Shown here in pieces: positions 54,976 through 64,000 of a stretch of 64,000 bases of DNA; the stretch's first letter is position 1; every line of letters begins with the position of its first letter. The DNA is from Moritella yayanosii. GTDB taxonomy: Bacteria > Pseudomonadota > Gammaproteobacteria > Enterobacterales > Moritellaceae. Location of the stretch: the NCBI RefSeq assembly GCF_900465055.1, contig NZ_LS483250.1, positions 3,534,001-3,598,000 on the forward strand, read 5' to 3'. Made by a program: the position numbers and the translations under genes. Under the pieces are notes generated by a model. The model saw only the letters and a list, made by a program, of their open reading frames with translations. It was not told the origin of the DNA and ran no database searches.

Positions 54976-55713
54976 TTAATTGGCGTTAGCCGCTAAGATC
55001 TTTTTAGCATTGGCTTTCAGCGTTGGTTGCTCTAAAATATCGTACGCTTTAATCATTACTTTTAATGCACCGGTACGTGATTCTGTATCCGCAAAATTAT
55101 CGATAATGTGTTGTGCTCGTTGGATCGCTGCGATGTAAGCCTTACGTTTCATGTAATATTCTGCGGCAGATAACTCATAACGCGCTAGGCGACTTTTAAT
55201 CGAAATCGCACGTTTCTGCGCATCAGCAACATACTCACTTTGTGGGTAGCGCTTGATTAAGCGAGTGAAGTCATTGAAGGCCGCATTTGCATAACTTGGG
55301 TCTCGATCTGAACGATCTATATTAAAGAGGTCATGAAATAGGTTATAATCCGCGCCCATATTGGTAAGTCCACGCATATAGTAGACATAATCAATGTCTT
55401 TATGGCTTGGATTTAAGCGAATAAAGCGATCTATATTGGCCAATGCCTGCGCAGTGTCACTATTCTTGTAGTAAGCATAGATCAAGTCTAGTTGCACTTG
55501 CACTGTGTGCGGGCCAAATGGGTAACGCGTATCAAGCGCTTCAAGCGTTTCAATTGCGGAAACAAAATTACCCGCTTGTAACGATTGTTGAGCGGTGCTG
55601 TACAGCGCGATGGCTGGTTTGTCGGGTACAGTTGGTTCTGTTCTTGAAGAACAACCAGTTGCCACAACCAGTGCGAGCGATAAACTTATTGCTAATTTTA
55701 TTGATTTTTTCAT
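54976..55713 (-). CDS. bamD: Outer-membrane assembly lipoprotein BamD
   Basis: Essential lipoprotein of the Bam complex, 245 aa, folding beta-barrel proteins into the outer membrane. Signal LAISLSLALVVATGC gives the lipobox Cys21. Then tetratricopeptide repeats: LYSTAQQSLQAGNFVSAIETLEALDTRYPFGPH and the typical YAYYKNSDTAQALANIDRFIRLNP and MRGLTNMGADYNLFHD. Divergent from rluD as in Escherichia (bamD/yfiO-rluD). Confidence 0.96.
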   Translation of the reverse strand: MKKSIKLAISLSLALVVATGCSSRTEPTVPDKPAIALYSTAQQSLQAGNFVSAIETLEALDTRYPFGPHTVQVQLDLIYAYYKNSDTAQALANIDRFIRLNPSHKDIDYVYYMRGLTNMGADYNLFHDLFNIDRSDRDPSYANAAFNDFTRLIKRYPQSEYVADAQKRAISIKSRLARYELSAAEYYMKRKAYIAAIQRAQHIIDNFADTESRTGALKVMIKAYDILEQPTLKANAKKILAANAN

Positions 55714-55849
55714 TAGGTTGGATTTATTCCAAATGGCTTAATGCGAAAATAGTTATGTAGCCAATATGCTACAGCAAAATAAAAGGCTAAAATAGCCTGA
55801 ATCCTGTAATTATACTGAAAATTAGGACCGAAGAGGGTCCCTGCTACCT

Positions 55850-56830
55850 ATGAGCCAACATATAGAACTTTCTGCCGTTGTTGCAGAACACCAAGTCGGT
55901 CAACGCTTAGACCAAGTTTTAGCCGAGATGTTCCCAGATTATTCTCGTACACGTCTGAAAGAATGGATTCTTGCAGGATTTGTTAACTTAAATGGCAACG
56001 TTGTCGTTAAAGCACGTGAAAAAATGCAATACGGCGATAAAATTATCTTAAACGCAGAAGTTGACGAAGAAGTGCGTTACGAGCCACAAGATCTACCACT
56101 TAATATCGTGTATGAAGACGATGACATTCTTGTTATCAACAAACCAGCGGGGTTTGTTGTGCATCCAGGTGCAGGTAACCCAGATGGCACAGTGCTTAAT
56201 GCATTGTTATTCCATTATCCAGACATTATTGACGTGCCACGTGCTGGTATTGTTCACCGTCTCGATAAAGATACCACGGGTTTGATGGTGATTGCGAAAA
56301 CAATTCCCGCCCAAACGCATTTAGTCACGGCGCTACAGGCCCGTCGTATTACGCGTGAATACGAAGCGGTTGTATCAGGTACTATGACGGCAGGTGGTTT
56401 TGTTGATGAACCAATCGGTCGTCACGCCACTAAACGTACGCAAATGGCTGTTCGTCCATTGGGTAAACCAGCAAAAACACATTACCGTGTTGCTGAGAAA
56501 TACCGTGCGCATACGTTATTAAGACTGCGTCTTGAATCAGGCCGGACTCACCAAATTCGTGTACACATGACGCATATTATGCATCCTATCGTTGGTGATA
56601 CTGTGTATGCGGGGCGTCCAAAGCCACCAAGCAATGCAACGGATACATTGGTCTTAGCACTGCGTGGTTTCGGTCGTCAGGCGCTACATGCACGTATGCT
56701 GAAATTAGAGCACCCAGTAACAGGCGAAATGATGATGTGGCGCGCAGAACGTCCGTCGGATATGAATACTTTAATTCATATCCTACGTGAAGATACCGCG
56801 TTAAACATGGTTGATGATTACATTAGTTAA
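55850..56830 (+). CDS. rluD: 23S rRNA pseudouridine synthase RluD
   Basis: RNA-modifying enzyme of 326 aa forming pseudouridines in helix 69 of 23S rRNA. An S4 domain (about 15-75, RLDQVLAEMFPDYSRTRLKEW) precedes the catalytic domain with HRLDKDTTGLMVIAKT, carrying the catalytic Asp (about residue 140). RRITREYEAVVSG and SGRTHQIRVHM are conserved. Two bases separate its stop from the first possible start of pgeF, so the two are coupled. Confidence 0.97.
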   Translation: MSQHIELSAVVAEHQVGQRLDQVLAEMFPDYSRTRLKEWILAGFVNLNGNVVVKAREKMQYGDKIILNAEVDEEVRYEPQDLPLNIVYEDDDILVINKPAGFVVHPGAGNPDGTVLNALLFHYPDIIDVPRAGIVHRLDKDTTGLMVIAKTIPAQTHLVTALQARRITREYEAVVSGTMTAGGFVDEPIGRHATKRTQMAVRPLGKPAKTHYRVAEKYRAHTLLRLRLESGRTHQIRVHMTHIMHPIVGDTVYAGRPKPPSNATDTLVLALRGFGRQALHARMLKLEHPVTGEMMMWRAERPSDMNTLIHILREDTALNMVDDYIS

Positions 56831-56836
56831 GCATTG

Positions 56837-57592
56837 ATGATGCCTCGTTTGATTCAACCCAACTGGCCAGCGCCAAGCAATGTTAAGGCGCTAAGCACGA
56901 CTCGTGAGGGTGGTGTCAGTCATGTGCCCTATGCAGGGCTAAATTTAGGTCTGCATGTGCAAGATGATAGTCAGGTGGTATGGCAAAATAGGCAGTTGTT
57001 AATAATAGCGGCTAATTTGCCACAACAGCCTTATTGGTTGAATCAAACGCACAGTACGACAGTTGTTAGTCTAGTGGGGCAATCCCACCATGCCGAGCAA
57101 CTTACCGCTGCTGATGCGTCTGTCACTCACATGACGGGGCAAGTTTGTTTAGTGATGACAGCGGACTGTTTACCGCTCTTAATTTGCGATAAAGCGGGCT
57201 CGCAAGTCGCCGCTATTCATGCCGGTTGGCGTGGTTTACTCGATGGTATTATTGAGAACACCCTTGCTAAACTGACCGCACCACCCGATGATTTATTAGT
57301 CTGGTTAGGTCCAGCAATTAGCCAAGCGCATTTTCAAGTAGGTAGTGAAGTACGTGATGCCTTTATAGCACATGATCCGCAAGCAAGCTGCGCTTTTATT
57401 GCCGACGGTGATAAATGGCTTGCTGATTTATATGTATTAGCGCGTCAACGTCTCCAAGCGCTAACCGTTAAGGCGGCTGATGTTTACGGTGGTGACCACT
57501 GTACTTACCGTGAAATTGATTTATTCTATTCTTATCGACGAGATCACCAAACAGGTCGCCAAGCAAGTTTGATTTACCTTGAAATTCAATAA
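56837..57592 (+). CDS. pgeF: Purine nucleoside phosphorylase/laccase-domain protein PgeF (YfiH)
   Basis: Cytosolic 251-aa protein of the multicopper-polyphenol-oxidase-like family, reported in Escherichia as an editing factor for peptidoglycan precursor errors. Blocks: NQTHSTTVVSL, MTADCLPLLICDKAGSQVAAIHAGWRGLL with Cys and His metal ligands, GPAISQAHFQVGSEV and GGDHCTYRE. Located between rluD and clpB as in Escherichia. Its last codons contain the -35 box of the clpB heat-shock promoter. Confidence 0.94.
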   Translation: MMPRLIQPNWPAPSNVKALSTTREGGVSHVPYAGLNLGLHVQDDSQVVWQNRQLLIIAANLPQQPYWLNQTHSTTVVSLVGQSHHAEQLTAADASVTHMTGQVCLVMTADCLPLLICDKAGSQVAAIHAGWRGLLDGIIENTLAKLTAPPDDLLVWLGPAISQAHFQVGSEVRDAFIAHDPQASCAFIADGDKWLADLYVLARQRLQALTVKAADVYGGDHCTYREIDLFYSYRRDHQTGRQASLIYLEIQ

Positions 57593-57606
57593 ATAATCCC
57601 CATATA
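57578..57606 (+). promoter_or_regulatory. Sigma-32 heat-shock promoter of clpB
   Basis: CTTGAAA (57578-57584), a 13-base spacer, and CCCCATATA (57598-57606) are an excellent match to the RpoH consensus CTTGAAA-N(13-14)-CCCCATnT. The -35 lies in the end of pgeF. The start would be about 57613, giving a leader of about 150 bases. A small hairpin (CCCATA/TATGGG, 57599-57617) overlaps the -10. Confidence 0.85.
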
Positions 57607-57763
57607 ATAATTATGGGTTTTAGTGCTTTACTGCATATCCCCAAACTAATTAAACGACTATAATTATTCCGTTTTCATTAACCGTAAATAATCACATGAT
57701 TATGTAGCTTACCTACATAACACGCTTGCACCTGTTTTTTCTCAAGACTGATAGGACATTGTT

Positions 57764-60337
57764 ATGCGCTTAGATCAACTTACCACCAAATTCCAAATGG
57801 CTATTTCTGATGCGCAGTCACTTGCACTGGGTAAAGATAATCAATTTATCGACCCTATTCACTTGATGACCGCGTTATTAAATCAAGACCACAGCTCTAT
57901 TCGCCCATTATTGACCGCGGCCGCTATTGATGCCAATGCATTGCGCTGGCAATTAGCGGATGAGTTAGATCGCTTACCACAAGTGCAAGGTACGCAAGGC
58001 GATATCCAATTATCGTCAGCCTTGAATATGTTATTAAACTTATGTGATAAGTTTGCCCAAAAACGTAAAGATAAATTTATTGCTTCCGAGATGTTTGTCC
58101 TTGCTGCGGTTGAAGATAAAGGCCGCTTAGGGCAATTATTACGCAAAGCAGGGGGGTCGCGTAAGCTCGTCGAAGAAGCGATTGATGTGATCCGTGGTGG
58201 AGACAAAGTGAATGACCAAGGCGCAGAAGAGCAACGTGAAGCGTTAGCCAAATATACCTTAGATCTGACCGAACGTGCTGAAGTCGGTAAGCTTGATCCT
58301 GTGATTGGCCGGGATGACGAGATCCGCCGTGTGATCCAGGTATTACAACGCCGGACTAAGAATAATCCGGTATTAATTGGCGAGCCCGGGGTTGGTAAAA
58401 CTGCGATTGCCGAAGGTTTGGCACAGCGTATTGTGAATGGCGAAGTACCGGAAGGTTTAAAGAATAAACGGGTATTATCACTGGATATGGGGGCCTTGAT
58501 TGCGGGGGCCAAATACCGTGGTGAATTTGAAGAACGGTTAAAATCAGTGATCAAAGAACTAGCGCAAACCGAAGGCCAAACGATTCTGTTTATTGATGAG
58601 CTACATACCATGGTCGGCGCTGGTAAAGGTGAGGGCGCGATGGATGCCGGCAATATGCTAAAACCGGCATTAGCCCGAGGTGAATTACATTGTATGGGTG
58701 CGACTACCCTTGATGAATACCGTAAATATATTGAAAAAGATGCGGCACTGGAACGTCGTTTTCAAAAAATATTGATTGAAGAGCCAAGTGTTGAAGACAC
58801 CATTGCCATCTTACGTGGTTTAAAATCACGCTATGAACTACATCATAATGTTGATATTACCGATCCCGCGATTGTGGCGGCGGCGACCTTATCTCACCGT
58901 TATATTTCCGATCGTCAATTGCCCGATAAAGCCATTGATCTGATCGATGAAGCGGCATCGTCTATTCGTTTACAAATGGACTCAAAACCAGAAGCGTTAG
59001 ATAAATTAGAACGTCGTATTATCCAACTTAAAATTGAGCGGCAAGCGCTAGAAAAAGAAGATGACTCGGCCAGTATTAAACGTTTATCGACGATTGCTGA
59101 GGAATTGGCTGAGAAGCAAGATAAGTTTAACGAATTGGATGAGGTTTGGCGGACTGAAAAAGCCGCGCTTTCTGGTACTAAACACATTAAATCAGCATTA
59201 GATAAAGCCCGTGTTGAATTGGATATGGCCAGACGTGCCAGCGATTTAAATAAAATGTCTGAACTGCAATACGGCACGATCCCGATGTTAGAAAAACAAT
59301 TGGATTTAGCTGCGCAAGCAGAAATGCAAGACATGACCTTATTAAAGCATAAGGTAGGTGAAGCTGAGATCGCCGATATTTTATCGCGTTGGACCGGGAT
59401 CCCGGTACATCGCATGCTGGAAGGGGAAAAAGAAAAACTGCTGGCGATGGAAGATAACTTACATCAACGGGTGATTGGTCAAGCCGAAGCGATCAGCGTG
59501 GTATCTAATGCGATACGCCGCAGCCGTGCAGGGTTGGCTGATCCAAACCGTCCGATGGGATCTTTTTTATTCATGGGGCCAACGGGTGTCGGTAAAACTG
59601 AAGTATGCAAAGCCTTAGCTGATTTTATCTTTGATTCAGACCAAGCCATGATCCGTCTTGATATGTCTGAATTTATGGAGAAGCATTCTGTTGCTCGTCT
59701 GATTGGTGCGCCTCCTGGTTATGTCGGTTATGAAGAAGGCGGTTACCTGACCGAAGCGGTACGTCGTAAACCATATTCAGTGATCTTACTCGATGAGATT
59801 GAAAAAGCCCATCCCGATATTTTTAATATTTTATTACAAGTGTTGGATGATGGTCGCTTAACGGATGGTCAGGGACGAACCGTTAATTTCCGTAATACGG
59901 TGATCATTATGACATCTAACTTAGGCTCGGATATCATTCAAGAAGAGTATGGGAAGCATGACTATAATACGGTAAAGTTACGCTTGTTAGAGTTGCTTGG
60001 ACAAAGCTTCCGTCCCGAGTTTATTAACCGTATCGATGATATCGTGGTATTCCATCCACTCGGGCGTAGTCACATCGAGAAAATTGCCGTGATCCAGTTA
60101 AAATCGTTAGAAGCGCGATTAAAACAATTGGGTTATAGTTTATCGATCACCGCCGATGCCTTAGCTAAATTAGCCGATGCGGGATTTGATCCGTTGTTTG
60201 GTGCCAGACCGCTAAAACGGGTATTACAGAAACAAGTCGAAAACCGTTTAGCTAATGCTATTTTGGCCGGCGATGTGGTCCCTGGCAAACAGATTAAGAT
60301 AAGTGTGGTTGATGATGAGTTAAGCATCAGTCAATAA
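57764..60337 (+). CDS. clpB: ClpB protein disaggregase
   Basis: Hsp100 AAA+ chaperone, 857 aa, that with DnaK pulls apart protein aggregates. N-domain (1-145), first AAA+ module (Walker [15 protein letters not shown], Walker [15 protein letters not shown]), the ClpB-specific coiled-coil middle domain (about 410-525), second AAA+ module ([27 protein letters not shown]), and the C-terminal domain. The length is standard, and there is no internal start motif that I could firmly place for the short form. Driven by a clear sigma-32 promoter. Confidence 0.98.
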   Translation: MRLDQLTTKFQMAISDAQSLALGKDNQFIDPIHLMTALLNQDHSSIRPLLTAAAIDANALRWQLADELDRLPQVQGTQGDIQLSSALNMLLNLCDKFAQKRKDKFIASEMFVLAAVEDKGRLGQLLRKAGGSRKLVEEAIDVIRGGDKVNDQGAEEQREALAKYTLDLTERAEVGKLDPVIGRDDEIRRVIQVLQRRTKNNPVLIGEPGVGKTAIAEGLAQRIVNGEVPEGLKNKRVLSLDMGALIAGAKYRGEFEERLKSVIKELAQTEGQTILFIDELHTMVGAGKGEGAMDAGNMLKPALARGELHCMGATTLDEYRKYIEKDAALERRFQKILIEEPSVEDTIAILRGLKSRYELHHNVDITDPAIVAAATLSHRYISDRQLPDKAIDLIDEAASSIRLQMDSKPEALDKLERRIIQLKIERQALEKEDDSASIKRLSTIAEELAEKQDKFNELDEVWRTEKAALSGTKHIKSALDKARVELDMARRASDLNKMSELQYGTIPMLEKQLDLAAQAEMQDMTLLKHKVGEAEIADILSRWTGIPVHRMLEGEKEKLLAMEDNLHQRVIGQAEAISVVSNAIRRSRAGLADPNRPMGSFLFMGPTGVGKTEVCKALADFIFDSDQAMIRLDMSEFMEKHSVARLIGAPPGYVGYEEGGYLTEAVRRKPYSVILLDEIEKAHPDIFNILLQVLDDGRLTDGQGRTVNFRNTVIIMTSNLGSDIIQEEYGKHDYNTVKLRLLELLGQSFRPEFINRIDDIVVFHPLGRSHIEKIAVIQLKSLEARLKQLGYSLSITADALAKLADAGFDPLFGARPLKRVLQKQVENRLANAILAGDVVPGKQIKISVVDDELSISQ

Positions 60338-60365
60338 ACGTGTTACTAGACGAATAATGAAAGCA

Positions 60366-60389
60366 GCCCTGTATTCAGGGCTTTTTTTC
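60366..60389 (+). terminator. Terminator of clpB
   Basis: AGCCCTG-TATT-CAGGGCT, a perfect 7-bp stem, followed by six T. Confidence 0.92.
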
Positions 60390-60507
60390 GTCTAGAGATT
60401 AATTGTTAATCATTCGAACTGCCTTATAGGTTTTTGTTGAAGTTAACCGTGCTAATATTTGCATGTTTGTAGTGTTTAATGCTGCGAACTATCCATACTA
60501 AGTTCGG

Positions 60508-60690
60508 ATGAAGGTAGCAGGAGAGTGGTCAATGTGCCCGCCGAAGAAGTAAATCTTTCAGGCGCTTTATTTCGCAAGAAAAAGCATGGACTGTTACTGG
60601 ACGAGCCTCTGGAGAGATCCATTAAATTGGACGCCGAAGGAGCAAATCGACAATGTCGTTGAAACTCTCAGGTACAAAGGACAGAGGATA
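60508..60690 (+). promoter_or_regulatory. Tandem glycine riboswitch
   Basis: Two glycine aptamers in series. First: GGAGAGTGG (60520 region), CGCCGAAGAAGTAA, TCTTTCAGGCG and GGACTGTTAC. Second: CCTCTGGAGAGATCC (60605 onward), GGACGCCGAAGGAGCAA, ACTCTCAGGTACAAAGGACAGAGG-type end at 60687, with P1 CCTCTG pairing with CAGAGG. A T run (60696-60703) follows. It precedes the sodium-alanine/glycine symporter gene, and tandem copies are known to control glycine uptake or cleavage. Whether glycine turns it on or off cannot be read from the sequence. Confidence 0.93.
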
Positions 60691-60819
60691 GGATTATTTT
60701 TTTTGCGTACTTTCACGTCTGCTTTTTACTGTGGCTTTTGCTGTGGTTTTTTTGCTTCGTTTACCCATCTTGAATAATTACATCCTCCTCAGATTCACAT
60801 TCTCGAGGAATGATTTTTA

Positions 60820-62295
60820 ATGCACTATTTACAATTAACCGTACTACAATCTGTACTACCAGACCCCGTCGATTTACCACTACAGTCTTATTTACTGCAA
60901 TCGATAGTCAATTTTTTCTCACAACCATTACAAAATATCCTGCAAAGCATCGATCATTTTATTTGGGGGCCGCCCTTATTATTACTCTTGGTCGGCACCG
61001 GTATGTATCTCACTTTACGTTTAGGCTTTTTACAAATCACCAAATTACCGTTAGCGCTAAAATACCTGTTTTCAGGGGATAAAAATGATCACGATCGACA
61101 TAATAACAAGCAAGGTGATATCAGTAGCTTTGCGGCGTTATGTACCGCACTTTCTGCCACCATCGGTACCGGTAATATTGTCGGTGTTGCCACGGCGATC
61201 AAGATGGGTGGTCCCGGCGCATTGTTTTGGATGTGGGTGGCGGCCTTTTTTGGCATGGCGACTAAATATGCCGAATGTTTGTTGGCGGTGAAATACCGCG
61301 TTGTTGATGAACAAGGCCAAATGGCGGGCGGCCCTATGTATTATCTCGAACATGGTTTGGGTAGTCGTTGGTTAGCGAAAGCTTTTGCCTTGTTTGGTAT
61401 TGGTGTGGCGTGTTTTGGTATTGGTACTTTCCCACAAGTGAATGCCATTACTGACGCCGTGCAGATCTCGTTTAATATTCCGGTGTGGTTATCTGCGGCA
61501 ATACTGACGGTATTAGTCGCTATGGTGACCTTAGGTGGTATTCGCTCTATTTCAGCTATTGCCCAGCGTACCGTGCCATTGATGGCGGTAGGTTATGTAT
61601 TGGCCTCCTTGTTGGTTCTATTATTTAATATCGAGGCGGTACCAGATGCCATCGCCTTAGTGATCAGCAGTGCTTTTACCCCAACTGCGGCAACTGGCGG
61701 GTTCTTAGGCGCGACAGTGATGCTCGCAATCCAAAGTGGTGTGGCACGTGGTGTGTTTTCTAATGAGTCAGGCTTGGGCAGTGCGCCGATTGCCGCTGCG
61801 GCAGCAAAAACAGATTCTTGTGTAAAACAGGGGCTGATTTCAATGACTGGGACCTTCTTCGATACCATCATTATTTGTACTATGACCGGTCTGACCTTAG
61901 TGTTAACGGGCGTATGGAGTGGTGAGACATCGGGTGCTGCAATGACGACGTTAGCCTTTGAGCAAGGTTTGTCACCGCTAATCGGCCAATACGTGATCAC
62001 CTTAGGCCTCGTGTTTTTCGCCTTTACCACTATTCTCGGCTGGAACTATTATGGCGAACGTTGTGTGCAATATCTGTTTGGTCAGAAAGGCATTAAACCG
62101 TACAAGTATTTTTATATATTGCTGGTGGCTGGTGGCGGATTCTTACACTTGGATCTTATTTGGATCCTAGCGGATATTGTTAATGGCTTAATGGCGATCC
62201 CGAACTTAATTGGTTTGATTGGTCTACGTCATGTGGTGATTGCCGAAACCAAATTATTTTTTGATAAACTAACGCTAGAACAGCAAACCGTATAG
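60820..62295 (+). CDS. Sodium:alanine/glycine symporter (AGCS family)
   Basis: Inner-membrane carrier of 491 aa with about 11 helices importing alanine or glycine with sodium. N-terminal extension (1-50), then FIWGPPLLLLLVGTGMYLTL, GDISSFAALCTALSATIGTGNIVGVATAI (family signature), GGPGALFWMWVAAFFGMATKYAE, and FSNESGLGSAPIAAAAAKTD, all classical. ATG 60820 is used; GAGGA is about 13 bases upstream, slightly far. The glycine riboswitch directly upstream argues for glycine as a real substrate. Confidence 0.95.
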   Translation: MHYLQLTVLQSVLPDPVDLPLQSYLLQSIVNFFSQPLQNILQSIDHFIWGPPLLLLLVGTGMYLTLRLGFLQITKLPLALKYLFSGDKNDHDRHNNKQGDISSFAALCTALSATIGTGNIVGVATAIKMGGPGALFWMWVAAFFGMATKYAECLLAVKYRVVDEQGQMAGGPMYYLEHGLGSRWLAKAFALFGIGVACFGIGTFPQVNAITDAVQISFNIPVWLSAAILTVLVAMVTLGGIRSISAIAQRTVPLMAVGYVLASLLVLLFNIEAVPDAIALVISSAFTPTAATGGFLGATVMLAIQSGVARGVFSNESGLGSAPIAAAAAKTDSCVKQGLISMTGTFFDTIIICTMTGLTLVLTGVWSGETSGAAMTTLAFEQGLSPLIGQYVITLGLVFFAFTTILGWNYYGERCVQYLFGQKGIKPYKYFYILLVAGGGFLHLDLIWILADIVNGLMAIPNLIGLIGLRHVVIAETKLFFDKLTLEQQTV

Positions 62296-62379
62296 CGATG
62301 ATGTGGAGGCAATAAGATGCTGTTTTGTTATTGTCTCTCGTCGGTCTATCAATGACCGCGATAATTAAGAGAAATTGAT

Positions 62380-62973
62380 TTAATCCATGAGTCCATGATT
62401 AAGTGCATATTGGATCAATTCGGCACTGGTTTTTGCATTGACTAATTTCATGATTGAATATTTATGAAATTCGACAGTGCGCGGGGAAATAAACAGTTCA
62501 TCTGCGACTTGACGGGCTGATTTACCTTGCGCTAATAACCGTAATACACTGATTTGACGAGAAGACAACTTGGGTTTGTCGGTATCTACTGTGATCGAAG
62601 TAGAAATATATGTCCCACCATTGAGTACTTGGTTTACTGCTTCGATGAGGCTTTCGCTGGCTTCATGTTTTAATACATAACCTTTTGCGCCCGCGGCTAT
62701 CGCACCTTCGGCATATTCTTGTTCATCATGCATGGTGAGACAGATGATTTTTAAATGTTTATTAATCCGTTTTAATGTCGCTATGGCAGCAATACCGGTC
62801 ATGTCTGGCATGCTAATATCGGTGATTACTAAATCTGGTTGATGCTGTTTGACAAGTTCCACCAATTCTAAGCCATCTTTGGCAATCGCTAAAATCTGAT
62901 GTTCAGGTTGTAAAATACTGGCAATGCCTTGTGCCACAATCAGATGATCGTCGGCTAAAATTATATTACTCAT
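62380..62973 (-). CDS. LuxR/NarL-family response regulator
   Basis: A 197-aa regulator: receiver domain (1-120) with acidic pocket ADDH, phospho-acceptor Asp in LVITDISMPDMTG (about residue 54) and Lys in GYVLKHEASE (about 104), then a LuxR-type helix-turn-helix (about 135-195: LSSRQISVLRLLAQGKSARQ, then ELFISPRTVEFHKYSIMKLV). It overlaps the histidine kinase stop by 8 bases, so the two are a pair. Targets are unknown; the adjacent symporter is divergent in sense and separated by 84 bases of converging sequence. Confidence 0.95.
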   Translation of the reverse strand: MSNIILADDHLIVAQGIASILQPEHQILAIAKDGLELVELVKQHQPDLVITDISMPDMTGIAAIATLKRINKHLKIICLTMHDEQEYAEGAIAAGAKGYVLKHEASESLIEAVNQVLNGGTYISTSITVDTDKPKLSSRQISVLRLLAQGKSARQVADELFISPRTVEFHKYSIMKLVNAKTSAELIQYALNHGLMD

Positions 62974-64000
62974 AATATTCCTTTATGGTAGGGATCATTA
63001 TATCGACGATAAAACCGCCATCTTCAGGAGAGGTGAACGTGGCAGTACCATTAAACAATTGGGCACGTTCTTGAATACTGATTAAACCGAGACTGCCTAT
63101 ATTCTCTGTAAGGGTGAGATCACAGCCAATGCCATCATCGATAATTTGAAAGTGTAAATTGCCTTGCTCTGCTTGTAATAAGACAAAGACTGCAGAGGCT
63201 TGCGCATGCTTGGCAACGTTGTTTAATGCTTCTTGTAATATGCGATACAGATTTAGGGATAGCTCTTTGTTAACCGCGGGAATAGGGTCGAACAAGGTTT
63301 GAATATCAATATCTTTGATGGCAGATAAGCGTCGGCATTCGGCTTTAAGTGCGACGATCAGCCCTAAATCTTCTAATATCGCCGGGTGTAACGAGCGTGA
63401 CAAAGCTTGCATATCTTTGGCAAGATCTTGGATCTCGTGATGTAATACGCAGGCTGATTTTTTATCGTCGGCATCGGTTAAACGATTGGTTAGCGACGAG
63501 GCTTTGATGGTTAATAGCGCCATGCGCTGGGAAAAGTTGTCATGCAGTTCACGGGATAACATACGGCGTTCGGTTTCTTGGCTATCCATTAGATGTCGTG
63601 ATAATAATTCGAGTTTCTGATTTTTATGTTGCAGCTTTTCCCAATAAGCATAACGCTCGAAGGTGGCCGCGAGGAGCTGACCAAAACTGCGGACTCGGGT
63701 GATGGTGTCTTCTTGCCATTGTGCTGGCTCGATATAACGACTCGCGGCAATGCTCCCCCAAATACGCCCGCGCACACGAAGGGGCACGACAATATGCGCA
63801 ATGATCCCTTCCATTTTTTGGATTATGAATTCATCATGATTGATAACATCGAGCAGATTACCTTCGGCAATAATGGGTTCGCCTTTACTGATCTGCTCCA
63901 GATAAGGTGAGTAGAGTCCTTGTGCCGGTAACGAAATGGGCTGGTAACCGGGCGCCGCAACAGCCAGTGCACCTTCAAAACGGTTATCTACAGTTAAGCG
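62966..64000 (-). CDS. GAF-domain sensor histidine kinase (NarL-type), N-terminus cut by window edge
   Basis: The frame is open to the last base of the window, so the protein continues beyond it and the Met at 63814 is internal. The visible start is a GAF domain (GEPIIAEGNLLDVINHDEF, IIAHIVVPLRVRGRIWGSI), then a coiled coil, the HisKA_3 dimerisation block with SRELHDNFSQRMALLTIKAS (phospho-His in ELHDN), and a short HATPase domain (LNNVAKHAQASAVFVLLQ, IIDDGIGCDL, GLISIQERAQLFNG). Cytosolic in the visible part. It phosphorylates the regulator that follows. Confidence 0.93.
   Translation of the reverse strand, partial: RLTVDNRFEGALAVAAPGYQPISLPAQGLYSPYLEQISKGEPIIAEGNLLDVINHDEFIIQKMEGIIAHIVVPLRVRGRIWGSIAASRYIEPAQWQEDTITRVRSFGQLLAATFERYAYWEKLQHKNQKLELLSRHLMDSQETERRMLSRELHDNFSQRMALLTIKASSLTNRLTDADDKKSACVLHHEIQDLAKDMQALSRSLHPAILEDLGLIVALKAECRRLSAIKDIDIQTLFDPIPAVNKELSLNLYRILQEALNNVAKHAQASAVFVLLQAEQGNLHFQIIDDGIGCDLTLTENIGSLGLISIQERAQLFNGTATFTSPEDGGFIVDIMIPTIKEYYE

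Noticed and set aside
60586-60777. 63-aa frame MDCYWTSLWRD
   Set aside because: Lies within the glycine riboswitch; its apparent codons are aptamer sequence.
1-64000. CRISPR arrays, intact insertion sequences, prophage modules
   Set aside because: No regularly spaced repeats, no transposase and no phage structural gene could be read on either strand.

Overview
The window reads as a chromosome segment of a marine gammaproteobacterium, most likely a Moritella-like member of the Alteromonadales/Vibrio side of the class (inference from protein flavour, moderate A+T content and gene order; no rRNA is present to prove it). Most of it is ordinary core genome: rraB, valS-holC-pepA with divergent lptFG, ribA, mgsA, putA, prkB-yheU, yheS-yheV-slyD-slyX-fkpA, rsd, hemE, bamD/rluD-pgeF-clpB. 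These keep the neighbourhoods known from Escherichia and Vibrio, which supports the calls.

Layout. 0-4 kb: the end of a chemoreceptor, a small unknown peptide, a decayed phosphate-binding-like paralogue, then a porin plus an intact phosphate-binding-like protein behind a strong CRP-type site. 4-14.8 kb: rraB, a PAS-PAS-GGDEF-EAL phosphodiesterase, valS, holC, pepA, lptF, lptG and an RDD membrane protein. 15-19.3 kb: a tRNA-Leu followed by an A+T-rich accessory block with a 49-residue peptide, a radical SAM/SPASM enzyme, an ATP-grasp ligase and a frameshifted integrase N-terminus. 19.3-23.4 kb: a second chemoreceptor and a DgcN/racemase gene pair. 23.4-32.1 kb: a loosely packed accessory stretch with at least four decayed genes (PAS-GGDEF, an unknown gene, a fatty acid desaturase, a TRIC channel) between small membrane proteins and lipoproteins. 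32.1-41.8 kb: proline catabolism (PutA plus a detached aldehyde dehydrogenase-like domain), mgsA, ribA, a SieB-like protein, a MITE-like repeat, siroheme synthase, a LysO-type exporter, prkB and yheU. 41.9-47.2 kb: a Fur-box-preceded six-gene TonB energising operon. 47.3-60.3 kb: a SnoaL-like protein, a broken Abi-like gene and the yheS to clpB core run. 60.5-64 kb: a tandem glycine riboswitch before an AGCS symporter, and a two-component pair cut by the window end.

How genes work together. The best candidate for an undescribed system is the locus at 15.6-17.1 kb. A short lysine-rich leader peptide with a C-terminal Cys-X2-Cys-Gly-Gly core sits 11 bases before a radical SAM enzyme with a full SPASM cysteine set, the classic layout of a ribosomally made, radical-modified peptide (RiPP). 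A D-Ala-D-Ala-ligase-like ATP-grasp gene converges on it. The tRNA-Leu on one side and an integrase relic on the other suggest it came on a now-decayed island. Other coherent units are the TonB3-like operon for iron-complex uptake, the PutA plus trans-acting domain pair, and the glycine-sensing symporter. No CRISPR array, intact insertion sequence or intact prophage was seen.
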